Source of the DNA: Lepisosteus oculatus
Taxonomy: Eukaryota; Chordata; Actinopteri; Semionotiformes; Lepisosteidae
Direction of reading: 5' to 3'
DNA: 64,000 nt
Assembly (NCBI RefSeq): GCF_040954835.1
Contig: NC_090712.1
Coordinates: 2,303,284-2,367,283 of the forward strand
Below, piece after piece: positions 1 to 17,264 of the stretch; the first letter of the stretch is position 1; the number at the start of each line of letters is the position of its first letter. A program made the translations under genes and the position numbers. The notes under the pieces were generated by a model. The model was not told the origin of the DNA and searched no databases. It was given only the letters and a program-made list of their open reading frames with translations.

Positions 1-125
1 GGGCTGTGAAGGAACAGGTCAAGAGTTATTCCACACTGGAAAGAAGAGAGACCCAATGTTTCAGCTGTGAAGCTGTCACACCTGAAGAAAGCTTCATAGC
101 TGAAACGTTGTCTTTTTTTTCCTCA
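1..125. repeat. Terminal-repeat-like hairpin, possible Penelope-like element end
   Basis: Positions 54-74 and 90-110 are 21-base inverted arms with only two differences, separated by a 15-base spacer, and a T-run follows. The spacer plus right arm reads CTGAAGA (82-88), a short AGCT/AGCT stem with loop TCAT (90-101), then GAAA (102-105). That is the order of the conserved hammerhead-ribozyme core. Penelope-like retroelements are known to carry such motifs in their terminal repeats. The element body is not visible because the window starts here, so the family call is an inference. Confidence 0.35.
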
Positions 126-612
126 CGTTCACCTGTTCATATATATGATATGTAAGATATGATACTGCAGTTTTAGCTATGTTCCTCACTGCGGAGTATT
201 CACGCTACAGAGCTTTTAATCACTGCATCGAGTCGGTTACTGACAATTAGACAGGAGTGGGGGGTCTCTCGACTGAAGATACACATCGCATGTGATTGAA
301 TAATGACGAGCTGAAGCTGGTGAGCTAGTCTGGGTGTTATCAACCTTAAAAATTTGATCACAGAACTCTGAGGCATCAAATATATTAATTCCTGAATGGA
401 TTAGTTAATCATCATTTGATCATTAATGATTAGGTGGAGCAAAGACCTGCAGTGGAATGGAAGTACGATGTGTCAGTTTCCTATGCTAAGCCATCTTTCT
501 TAGGGATTCCTGCACCTCGAAGGAAGAAAAAAAAAACGTTAAGTCACCATTTTACCCAGCAACTGAGAGCAAAACCAAAACTAGAATAGCATGATGTTGT
601 GGGATGTACTGT

Positions 613-918
613 ATGGTGGTGCAACAGTTAGCACTGCTACCCTGCAGGGCCGGAGCACTGGGCTCAATTTTCAGTGCTGTTTGTATGTTCTCCCTGTGAT
701 CGCCAGAGTTTCTTCCCATAGACAAAAGGCATTCTGGTAGGTTAACTGGCATGTGGGAAACTTGGCCAGGGTGCGTGTGTGCGTGCGTGGGTGCCCGGCG
801 ATGGACTGACAGCCTGGCCAGAGGGGATCCTACCTTGTGCACGTTGCTTGCCAGGACAGGCTCCTGCTCCCCTGCAACCCTAAATTTCAAATAGTGCTTT
901 TTGGAAATCGACAGATGG
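613..918 (+). repeat. V-SINE-type tRNA-derived SINE
   Basis: The left end has the form of a tRNA-like head (GGTGGTGCAACAGTTAGCACTGCT as A-box region, GGGCTCAATTTTC as a decayed B box). It is followed by the body found in fish V-SINE-like repeats: a degenerate 'catgttctccctgtg' segment, then 'gcgatggactgacagcctggcc' and 'gttgcttgccaggacaggctcctgctcc'. Related copies lie at 29908-30220 (plus) and 33565-33856 (minus). It is old and diverged. The open frames across it are not genes. Confidence 0.6.
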
Positions 919-3900
919 AAGGACCTTCTGCGGCTTCGATCGCCTCTTCAGCGACGTGAGTGTTGTCGTAGGGCAGCAGGGAAGACGGAGCTCCTCAGAT
1001 TGAACAGGGCTAATGAAGCTCTTCTGTCCAATTCTGAAAAATCTCTCCCCAGTATTTTCCACCCCTGGACAACTGCCCAATATCCAGTGACTGAATTAGC
1101 TGGCGTGACTGCCCACTGTGGAAAACCATTGTGCCCAGCACGTCGCAATACAAACATTCTATGGCAGGAATAGGTGTAGAACTCTCCCATTGACACTGTC
1201 AATGCATGTGGAAAGGGACTGTACCGCAGTTTCGGGATTCAGGTTAACTTACCTGACAGTGGTAAACTGTTCTCAGTACATGCCGGGCTTCTGGCTGGTT
1301 CCTCTTAGTAGGTTTCTGAACACCGTCAGCTGTATGTAACTTTATGTACAAATAACAAATAGAAAAGCACACTGTACAATTGTATTAGGGACCGCCTGAA
1401 ATGCCCCGTGCACTCAGAAAAAAAGTCACATTTTCTCGAGCAGCGAGCGACTGCTGGCTAGAAGTCCGCTGGAAAAGAATTCAGGCCACAGCGCGATGGC
1501 CGCGGCCGTCTCCCGCGCTGGCTGCGTGTGTCCCCCTGGGCAATGACACCATCCCGGACGGCAGCTGGACCCGGAGCCGGCCTCCTCCCCCGGGGGCCGC
1601 GGATCACTCCGCTCAGTAGCGGGCAGGATTTTGGAAACCTGATCCTGAGCCGCCAGGTTCATCAGATTGGGGGGGGGACGGCAACAGAAGTCCTTGGCAA
1701 CAGCCAGTTATTTTCCACTCCTGAAAAGTCTACTAATCTGCATTTGGAAATGCCTGTCGTTAATCAGACGATTTGACCTTGAAAGTGCAGAAAGGGAACC
1801 TCACAGCATCTCCTCCCCGCGCCAGCGACTCGGAGAGTGACATCACACACGTCACTCATTTTCCTCCCCCCCCCCCCAACAAAAAGCTGCTGAACATCGT
1901 TTCTGATTTTTGGGAAATGAGTTGCATTTGTTGTTTCAGTGCGCTGGGGGTAATGTCTTGAGGCTAAGATCGATTTTTTTTTTCCCTCTGGATTTTCGAG
2001 AGAACGAATGTCACCCCCTTTTGCAGGGCGTTCAACACAATGCAGCTTGTGATGAGCATCACGTACAGTACACAGGTCTCACCACAGCCGCCCAGGGGTG
2101 TGAGACAAGAGACAATGAAAACCGAATGTTCACCTTGACTAAAAGAAAAGCAACTATCAACAATCTCAAAAATCAAAAGACCAAGCATTGACACCATCAG
2201 AGGAAGAAAACTCATCAGCGATTAGCGGTGTTAAGGAAATACAACCACATTGGTCAAGACAGCAACTCTGTTACATAATGCGTCTCTTAGTACATGTGAA
2301 GAAAGCCTTACTGTCCCTCCCTCGTTAAGTGCTATTAATACCCACAGGTCAAGCTCCCAGGGGAGAGTTATCTCTGCTCCAGCAGCTGTGCAATGTGTCA
2401 GTCCAAGAGTGGTGTCAGAGTGGGGCTGACGTCTCAGCAGGCAGGGACAGCGCAGCCAGACCGCCTGTAGCCCCCCGGAGAGAACAGCGTCTCCCCCGAG
2501 CCGCCGGTTTAAAACTGACAGGCGCTCATTGCCATGCCCATGTAACCAACACCACTCATCCTCCCGGACCCACACACAGGTCAGTTTTCAAGGTTACCAT
2601 TCGCCTCCGGACAACGTCCTCCAGGGAAACCTCTGGACTGTACAAGGTCCTCTCTGCCACACTCATCATCCCCCTCCCCGGCACTCTGCTCCTGGATCGC
2701 TGTGGCCTCTATGGGTTTAAGCTGATCAGCAGCAAAGTGGCTGAATACCATGTGAGGTGAAAAGTCTTCACCTTTGGACAAAACAAACAGGCCAAACAAT
2801 ATCTGCTGGAGGGTGGCTCTCATCTGACCGACTAGAGGTGCACCTACACTATAAGGTATGATCTTAACACGAGAAATAGACCTTGTTTCTGCGAGAGCAG
2901 GTATGACTGCTGCTATGTTACAGAGTAATGCATCTTAACCAATGCAAGCCAGGTACTCTCTCAAGTGGGGGTTTCGGCTTCAGTCCATCAACACACATCA
3001 ACTGAGGAAGCCACCAATAAGGGCTTTATAAATCACCCTTGAAATAAATGGAACCACTCATTTCTACAGGGAAAGCAATACTAAGGCCCTTAACAATATG
3101 AGGAACAAATCCTCACATATCAACAATGAGCATTTTGAAGGTACAGTAGTCAAGTCAGATTGCAGAAACTGGGTATGATTACCGTCTTGATTCCTTCAAA
3201 TGTCCATTAACCCTTTGAGGGTCCTTGGACTGGATTGCCTTTTGCCTGGATTAAGGGAATTGTCTCCTTTAGAAATGTCCTGGGGCAATAACTGCTGTCC
3301 CTTATTTAAAAAAAAAAAGTTGGCATTCTTTGCCAATGTAAAATAAAATCATTTTGTTCTTATTACCTGGATTCCACAAAAAAAGTATCAGCAGCAGTAA
3401 CCAGTAAACTACATTCAACACAGACAGGATTCTACTTACAAAGAAACGTCACAAAACCTAAGTATCACAAAATCTGCTGCTAGATAAATGTGAACCATTT
3501 TAAACTTTCTTCAATTATTAGAGGTAATAGCTCAAAGGCTACTTTCTCCTTGTGGGCAAACAGAAAATTATTTAATTGGGTAGTTTGCAAAACATTCTTA
3601 ATTTCCAGAAATTCCCTTTCTAGTTGTTACTCTGCAGAAAACTAAAACAGCTTCAGAAACTACCAAAAATGGATTGTAATTTATTTGTATCCACCTGTTT
3701 TTAAAAATGCATTCAAAGGATCCCAGGCACTAATATTCTGGATAAGATATTCCTTAAGAATGAGGTAAAATCCTCCACAGATTCAGTCGCAGCTGCACTG
3801 ATAAAAAAAAATCTTATAATCATTTATTTTAAAAAAAACTTGTTACGGACATAAATTAACAATGCATGAGTGACGTCATCATAAAAGAATCTAGTAGATA

Positions 3901-4704
3901 CAACAGTCACAGAAATCAGCAGAAACGACAGGTCAATACAACAAGCCAGTGTGACAGATCATGACTGATGAAAAGCTCATTTAGGAATCTGACAGTCGTT
4001 AATAGGATATGGTCAAACTGAGTCACTGGTGCCATAACCTAATGATTAATACTCTATAGCTCAGTCAATAAAACATGCTTTTAAAGAGGGTAACAGTGTA
4101 ATTAATACTTTATACATGAAGCACTTAGGCAAGATGTAACAGCGGGCGAACAGGGAGAGGAAGGCGCTCATGAGTGGGCAGGTTAGGGCACGGACATCAA
4201 GAAGAGTCTGCGACCACGCTGGCCACATCCGGTTAGGTCTCTTCTGCTAAACGCTCCAGAGCAGGCCGAGCCCCAGGGGACACCCCGAGTCTCTCCGACA
4301 GCACCTCGATATGTACCGCAAGGAAGGTCGGGGAATCGCTCACCCCCCTGAGCCCGATCCGAGGTTTCCCTGCCTCTCTCCTCCTCTTCTCATCAGACCT
4401 GCGGGGGAGGACGCACAGAGTCAAGAGCACTGCAGAGGCTGGGTGAAAAGAAGATGCCAACATATGGACACGGGCTTCTGGGCTCAGTTACAGCAGAGCT
4501 CCAAGGCCAGGCTTCCCAATCCTAGAGGATCGCAGTTGCACAACCCGACCCTTTAAGTGACTTACTAACAGGAGTATTCAAACTGCTTGGCTGCTTGCAG
4601 CTCTTCCACACACTGGAGGTGGCGTTTTAACTACCGCATTTCATCAGTAAAATAAAATCCAAAACTTGTCGGAAAAAAAATGACTTGCAGATGTTCCATT
4701 TGAG
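919..4704. other. Gene-free flank, nothing firmly recognised
   Basis: No exon with supporting splice sites or family similarity was found on either strand. G+C-rich pockets occur at about 1440-1640, 2380-2570 and 4140-4540, but the frames in them do not resemble known proteins. In mammals CCSAP lies just beyond RAB4A, and I looked for its conserved C-terminal end here without finding it. Poly-T/poly-C runs sit near 1865-1985. Confidence 0.4.
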
Positions 4705-5110
4705 CAAACTTAGTTTTAATTAAGGCTTCAATGAGGTGATTAAGGGTGTGGGCCTCCAGGGCGAAAATTGGCAACTCCTGCTCGAATGGATTATATAGGA
4801 ATTAGGTGCTGCAGTGACAAAAACAACTTTTCCAGGTTTGTACTAATTAGCTACAACATCTGATGGCAGCAGACTAAAGTGTTAGCACCAGCCCCTGGCA
4901 CTCATTAGTCTGCTTTAGAACATCAAATTAGGGACAGAAGTTTACTTGCCCAGAATGTGCAAATAATTGTTTGCATGCCTTTGAGCTCATCAGAGAATGC
5001 AAAATGGCTTGACTGGGATGTAACAGTGGTTTAACACACAAAAATGTAATTATATCCCTCAGTGATTGTTTTGCATCAACCAGATGATTGACCCCCAAAA
5101 TGTGCATACT
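4705..5110. promoter_or_regulatory. Candidate conserved non-coding block downstream of rab4a
   Basis: This AT-rich segment has no coding potential but is dense in homeodomain-type TAAT cores. It contains a near-palindrome at about 4962-4979 (TGCAAATAATTGTTTGCA, octamer/C-EBP-like). It also contains a perfect 10-base inverted repeat (4868-4877 AGCAGACTAA with 4905-4914 TTAGTCTGCT). The first part shares the 16-mer aaggcttcaatgaggt with 58120-58135 and may therefore be repeat-derived. Function is inferred from composition only. Confidence 0.3.
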
Positions 5111-5302
5111 TACACACTGGCTCCTGATTGGGAATCTATGTTGTGCACCTTGTGGGACAACAACTGTTTAGTTCCTAAAATGTCTTTACTTTCTATTTAA
5201 GTCGCCAGCATTTTACATTTCAGGGGAACCCAAATACGGTTATTTAAAAATACCAGAACAACTGGACAGGAGCCAATCTCATGTCAGATATAACCACCTT
5301 AA

Positions 5303-6158
5303 TTTATTCACAGTACTGGGAGCTCAGAGGATTCCTCGTATCCCTGGGCACATAACTTAACTGGAACTGTACAGACGCAGTCATCTGGTAAGGCGAGTGG
5401 GGGACTGCTCCATCTGCAGCTGGAAATTCAGGAGGTGGCTTGCACAGGGCTGAGGGATCAGAAATAGCAGGAGTCCAAGATAGATCTTGGAGGAGCTCCC
5501 ACGATCTGGGGCCCAGCAGCTCCCAAATGCCTAATACAGAGAAGGGCTGGGAGGCGGCCTTATCTGCACCAGACAAAGGCCTAATTGCCATTAAGACCTC
5601 ATCTTGGCATTGTGCCTTAATCACATCAGCAGTGGTTTGTACAAGGAAACCGCTGATCTTCAGTTCATGGGTTTATTTGTAAACGATGGTTACATGGAAC
5701 AACAGAAATACTTGTACTGGACAGAGGAATTCTGATTTTGTCAGCGAAAAAAGGTAAACTGTAATTCACTTAAGTAATTCTACAGGGTAACTGCGACCTA
5801 AACCAAAATTTCTAAACATACTGGAGAGATTCACAATGCAAATGAATCTAATTTCACTCCTTGGGTATGTAAAGGTCAAGTAAAACACAGTCAAGAATGA
5901 AAAGCAATTTTAAAATAATTTGGATCGCACTATTTTACTTTTCAGCACGTCACGCAAACAGCCCGAACACATGCTGGGGTCAACTCCAGGATTATCAGTC
6001 CGTTTTTGTTTGTGCACAGAGAACCGACAGCTGGATGTGAATTGAGGCACGCTGCTCGTGAACTGCTCTGGGTTCACACAAGTGCAGGCGAGACGGGGGT
6101 CACTCTCCTGGCCTCCTGCTCACACTCACCTTGTTTCCAGTAGGGTGTCTTTCTGTCA
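5303..6158 (-). other. rab4a: rab4a 3' untranslated region and candidate polyadenylation signals
   Basis: Directly follows the rab4a stop codon on the minus strand. AATAAA occurs on the minus strand at 5672-5677 (3' UTR of roughly 480 bases) and at 5303-5308 (roughly 855 bases). Which one is used cannot be told from sequence. Nothing else is recognised here. Confidence 0.4.
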
Positions 6159-13419
<7,261 letters not shown>

Positions 13420-13805
13420 GGCTGCCTGGGACGCGGGCTCTTGTGTGTGTGTGTGTTTTTTGTTTCAATCGTGGGTCGGAAAGCAGAGCAGAGATGAAGA
13501 AAAGGAGAGAGAGATTCCCGCAGGGAGCTCTCCGTGAATCCCGGTCCTTTCCCTTTACTTCCTGTAGAGCCCTCTTCAAAATAAAAGCCCTCCCCCTGCC
13601 CAGTGAGCTGTGCGCCGCAGCCGTGAGCGCCGGCGTCTGCGAGCGGCCCCGAGTCCCGTCCGTGTGCGCGCACGGGCAAAACCTCTGTCCGGACCGGCGA
13701 CCTCTGCGTCCGCCGAGCGTGAAAACCCATTCCTCAAAGCAATGCGTGTATTTACAGAGCTGAGAACGGTTTGGATGGTAGTACTTAAATGTCTAGTACT
13801 CAAAT

Positions 13806-14077
13806 GGGTGGCACTGTACCTAAGGATCTGTGCCTGTGGCTGGATGTGGATTTGCCAGTTCAAATCCCGCGGCCGGTAGAGGAATCCTACTCTGTTGGGC
13901 CCCTGAGCAAGGCCCTTAACCCCAGCTGCTCCAGGGGTGCCGACCCTGTGCTCTGACCCCAAGCTTCTCTCCCTGTCTGTGTGTCTATGCCTCATGGAGA
14001 GAAAGCTGAGGTATGTGAAAAGATGAATTTCTAATGCAAGAAATTGTATATGGCTAATAAAGTGATCTTATCCTATC
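13806..14077 (+). repeat. tRNA-derived SINE, family 2, copy 1
   Basis: tRNA-like head 'aggatctgtgcctgtggctgg' with B-box-like 'ccagttcaaatcccg', then a shared body ('cctactctgttgggcccctgagcaaggcccttaacccc', split here by base changes) and the tail 'taataaagtgatcttatcctatc'. Near-identical copies lie at 25645-25900, 41488-41747 (minus) and 49420-49702, with a head-only piece at 41765-41822. Their high similarity suggests relatively recent activity. Confidence 0.8.
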
Positions 14078-14239
14078 ATGATTTTGCCTGATTCTACAGG
14101 ACTGGCGGAGGGATGTTTCAGGGGAAGGTCACGACAAGGGTTTATTTATTCCTTAGGGTGCCCCTGTCAGGACAGTCAACCACAACTCCATGTTCATTGA
14201 AACTGCAGTTGCAGACTTTGATCTAACAGGGGCTTCTAA

Positions 14240-14783
14240 ATATAGTAATAATTCCTTACACATATATAGCGCTTTTCTGGACACTCCACTCAAAGTGCTT
14301 TACAGGTAATGGGGACTCCCCTCCAGCACCACCAGTCTGTAGCCCCAGCTGGGTGATGAGACGGCAGCCATAGTGCACCAGTCCGCTCCCCACACACCAG
14401 CTGAGAGCAGAGTGATGAAGCCAGTTCAGAGATGGGGATAAAGACCAGGGAGAAATTTGGCCCAGATGCCAGGTAACACCCCTACTCTTTTCAAGAAATG
14501 CCCTGGGATTTTTTTAATGACCATAGAGAATCAGGACCTCGATTTTATGTCTCATCCAAAGCATGGCACCTTTTTACAGTATGGTGTCCCTGTCACTATA
14601 CTGGGGTATTAGGACCCCCACAGACCGCAGGGTGAGCACCCCCTGCTGGCCCAACTAACACCTGTTCCAGCAGCAACCTTAGTTTTTCCCAGGAGTCTCC
14701 CATCCAGGTACTGACCAGGCTCACACCTGCTGGGCTTCAGTGAATTGTCATGAGCTGAGCTGCAGGGTGATATGGCTGCTGGC
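14240..14783 (-). repeat. 5S-rRNA-derived SINE (SINE3-like), copy B
   Basis: Same layout as copy A: minus-strand head GCCAGCAGCCATATCACCCT at 14764-14783, matching the 5' end of 5S rRNA, then GTCAGTACCTGGATGGGAGA near 14700. The body ends with 'gcgctatatatgtgtaaggaattattacta'. This copy keeps the 5S 5' end best. It lies upstream of the rab4a promoter. Confidence 0.82.
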
Positions 14784-17159
14784 ATAAATAAATATGTTTG
14801 TTTTGAGGACAAAGAGATTCCGTGGATCTCATCTATCAGTTGTTCCTGATGTATGCCAAGGAAATCTGTTTCAACAGCCTGAGTGGGTTATTAGTTCCAT
14901 ACCTCCACAAAGACATGGCTCCTCTTTTCAGTCTGAAATATCCTCTTCTTACTTTACTTTAAACATGTTTTCTCTGGCCCTGTTTCAGTGTTGGCAGTGA
15001 ACCTCCCAAGATTTAAATACTTGTACCCAACCCACTCACAGATTTCTCTCTTCAGGCCTTCCTCCCTTCGGCAAATCCAAACTTTACTTTTGCCTAGAAG
15101 GGGCTTTAATTTATTAACGAATGTGCTAGAATTGTGCTAGGGCTTTAGTAAACATTTAGAAAAGCTTTTGGAAATAATTGCTAATTAAATATCTTCAGTG
15201 ATTTAAAAGTACCGTAACTTGTACCTAAAGCGTATATAAAATCATCACAAATGTTCGGTCTGCCAATGGTGCATCTTGTGACTTTTAGAGAGGCAAACCT
15301 GTTTTTAATAGTTTTTATTCTATAGATGAATTGTTGGAAAACGTAGAGCCGTCAGTTTGATCTCACCTTTCCAATGGGATCGTGATTGAATACTCTCATG
15401 TCCAGGAAAGTCCTAACCCTCTTTCGCCTGTGTGGTACTAAACACGGCCACCAGGAGGCAGTATTACGTCACGGTGCTTTCAGTGTGGCTTGGGAAGCAC
15501 CCCCAGTTTCAGACGTCTGGAACAAGAAAGTTCTGGAAACAGCAAGGTATTTATTTCCGTGCTACAAAACAAAACATTTCACGAGTGAATAAATGAACAA
15601 ATATGCAAAGAAACACACCAGTAACAACAGCACAAATAAATACAAAACAAATAAAAAGTTCAAATAAAACATATATACTTTACTTGGAATTTACCAAGAC
15701 AAAACTGTTTGTAGGAAGGATAAATAAATGAAAGTAAATAAACACCAGAATGTGCCCTGTGATCTGGTCAATGTTAGAAGGGACTACACTCCCTCTGTAA
15801 AAGTTGCTGGCAGTATTCCAAGGGTGATTTCATTGTTTGTATTAGCAGCACTCAGAAATATAGAAAACAGATTGTGCAAATTGCCCAGGATCAGCGTTTA
15901 GCAGTGCCAGTGTTTCACTGTAGATTAGAGGTTTTCTAGACCTTAAGGTGAAAGGTCTTAGGAACTCATGTCATCCCATTTTGAAATGAATCACCCGGTT
16001 TGAGCACAATGCAGCTCAAGGAAACCACTGAAGGGAGTTGTTCAAGCTGGGCAGCAAGGACAAATGCAGTCGAAAAGACCACCAGAATTATGTCAGATTC
16101 AGTCAGTTAAGTTTGTCAATGGTTTCAATGTCCATTCCTTTGTTGAAAATCCTTAGTTCTCAAACAGTATCTTCCACAAAATGTTCTGCGCATATAAAGC
16201 AGGACATTTTTTTCAGAGATTGCAACTGTAGGGCTGTGGAGCAAAAGTGTTTAGAGAGTGGGTCTCATTTCGTGCGGTTTAGCTGTATTTAAGCACAAAA
16301 ACACACATTGCAAAATGAGCAAACATTAATGAACTACAGCCTTTGTTAACCCCTTTGATTAAGGCTTTCTTTCTAGTGCCAACCATCATACATAAGATTT
16401 CAGAAAAAAAAGAGGCAAAGGTCAAGCACATCTTTTAAATGACATCAGATGTTGCACGTACTGATTGTTTGAGAAGGTCTGGCTCACAGATTACTTCTAC
16501 TGGTGATTTGTTCAGTCTGATTTGAAAAATCAGCCCTAACTTGTTGTAATTGGGCTGGAGATGGCTGTAAAATGCATACATTTTTGCTACAGCTTAGAAG
16601 CCCTACAGCTTTGTATGTGTGCGTCTTTCCTGAACCTGCTGTAAGAAGACAGAAAGAAGGAATTAAGACAATGTATGCCTGTGGGATGCATTTCAAACAT
16701 ACCAGAACCCAAATCTATCAAGTCGTTTGGCTTGGATGGAAAGATATTGGACTTAACTGAGAAATAGGCACAATGTGTTGCAGTGTGTCGTCTATGCCCA
16801 ACATTGCTAATACTTGGCTTTTTAAGGCTGTTTCATTTCCATCTGTTCTTGAACAAATAGTCAATCAGGTGTGGTATATGAGCCTTTAAATTGCAGATCA
16901 TATACAGCACATACAGCTGTTTTGGAGGTGGGAGTGGTGTAAATCAGATTCCTTGTCATGTATGGGGGACTGATCATTGATGTTATATTAAAGAGGGGGT
17001 CAGTTCATTTCCCGAACGCTGCATGACTGTTACAAGCAAAGCTGGCATTAATTGAACCTCATGATTCAATCTCCTTTTCCTTCACTATTTAAACCCTCCG
17101 TTCACTCCTAGTCCTCGCTCGATATTAGGAATCTATCCGCCTCCTGAGCTTGTGGCATC
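14784..17159. other. Intergenic, nothing recognised
   Basis: AT-rich, no exon-like signals, no recognised repeat. A short tract around 15590-15740 is rich in AAATAAATA. Just before the heptamer array, 17085-17155 contains TATTTAAA and pyrimidine-rich sequence, which could be an old promoter but has nothing to support it. Confidence 0.4.
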
Positions 17160-17264
17160 CTCAAACCTCAAACCTCAAACCTCAAACCTCAAACCTCACG
17201 CCTCACGCCTCACGCCTCACGCCTCAAACCACTGACCACTGACCACTGACCACTGACCACTGAC
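17160..17264. repeat. Compound heptamer tandem array
   Basis: Fifteen uninterrupted 7-base units: five CTCAAAC, four CTCACGC, one CTCAAAC, then five CACTGAC. All blocks keep the same 7-base period and phase, so one ancestral heptamer appears to have spread in steps. It is not a coding repeat. Confidence 0.95.

Noticed and set aside
2329-2760. 143-codon plus-strand frame at the left flank, considered as ccsap or another neighbour
   Set aside because: No similarity to the expected neighbour protein, and the low-complexity wording and overlapping antisense frames suggest chance.
4868-4914. Possible microRNA precursor
   Set aside because: The stem is too short and the loop structure too weak for a typical precursor; kept only as part of the candidate element.
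13806-13880. Possible tRNA gene
   Set aside because: B-box-like sequence is present but no cloverleaf or anticodon arm can be drawn, and it is the head of a repeated SINE.
14690-14783. Possible genuine 5S rRNA gene or pseudogene on the minus strand
   Set aside because: The central part is rearranged and the same unit recurs with a common non-5S body, so it is a SINE head, not a 5S gene.
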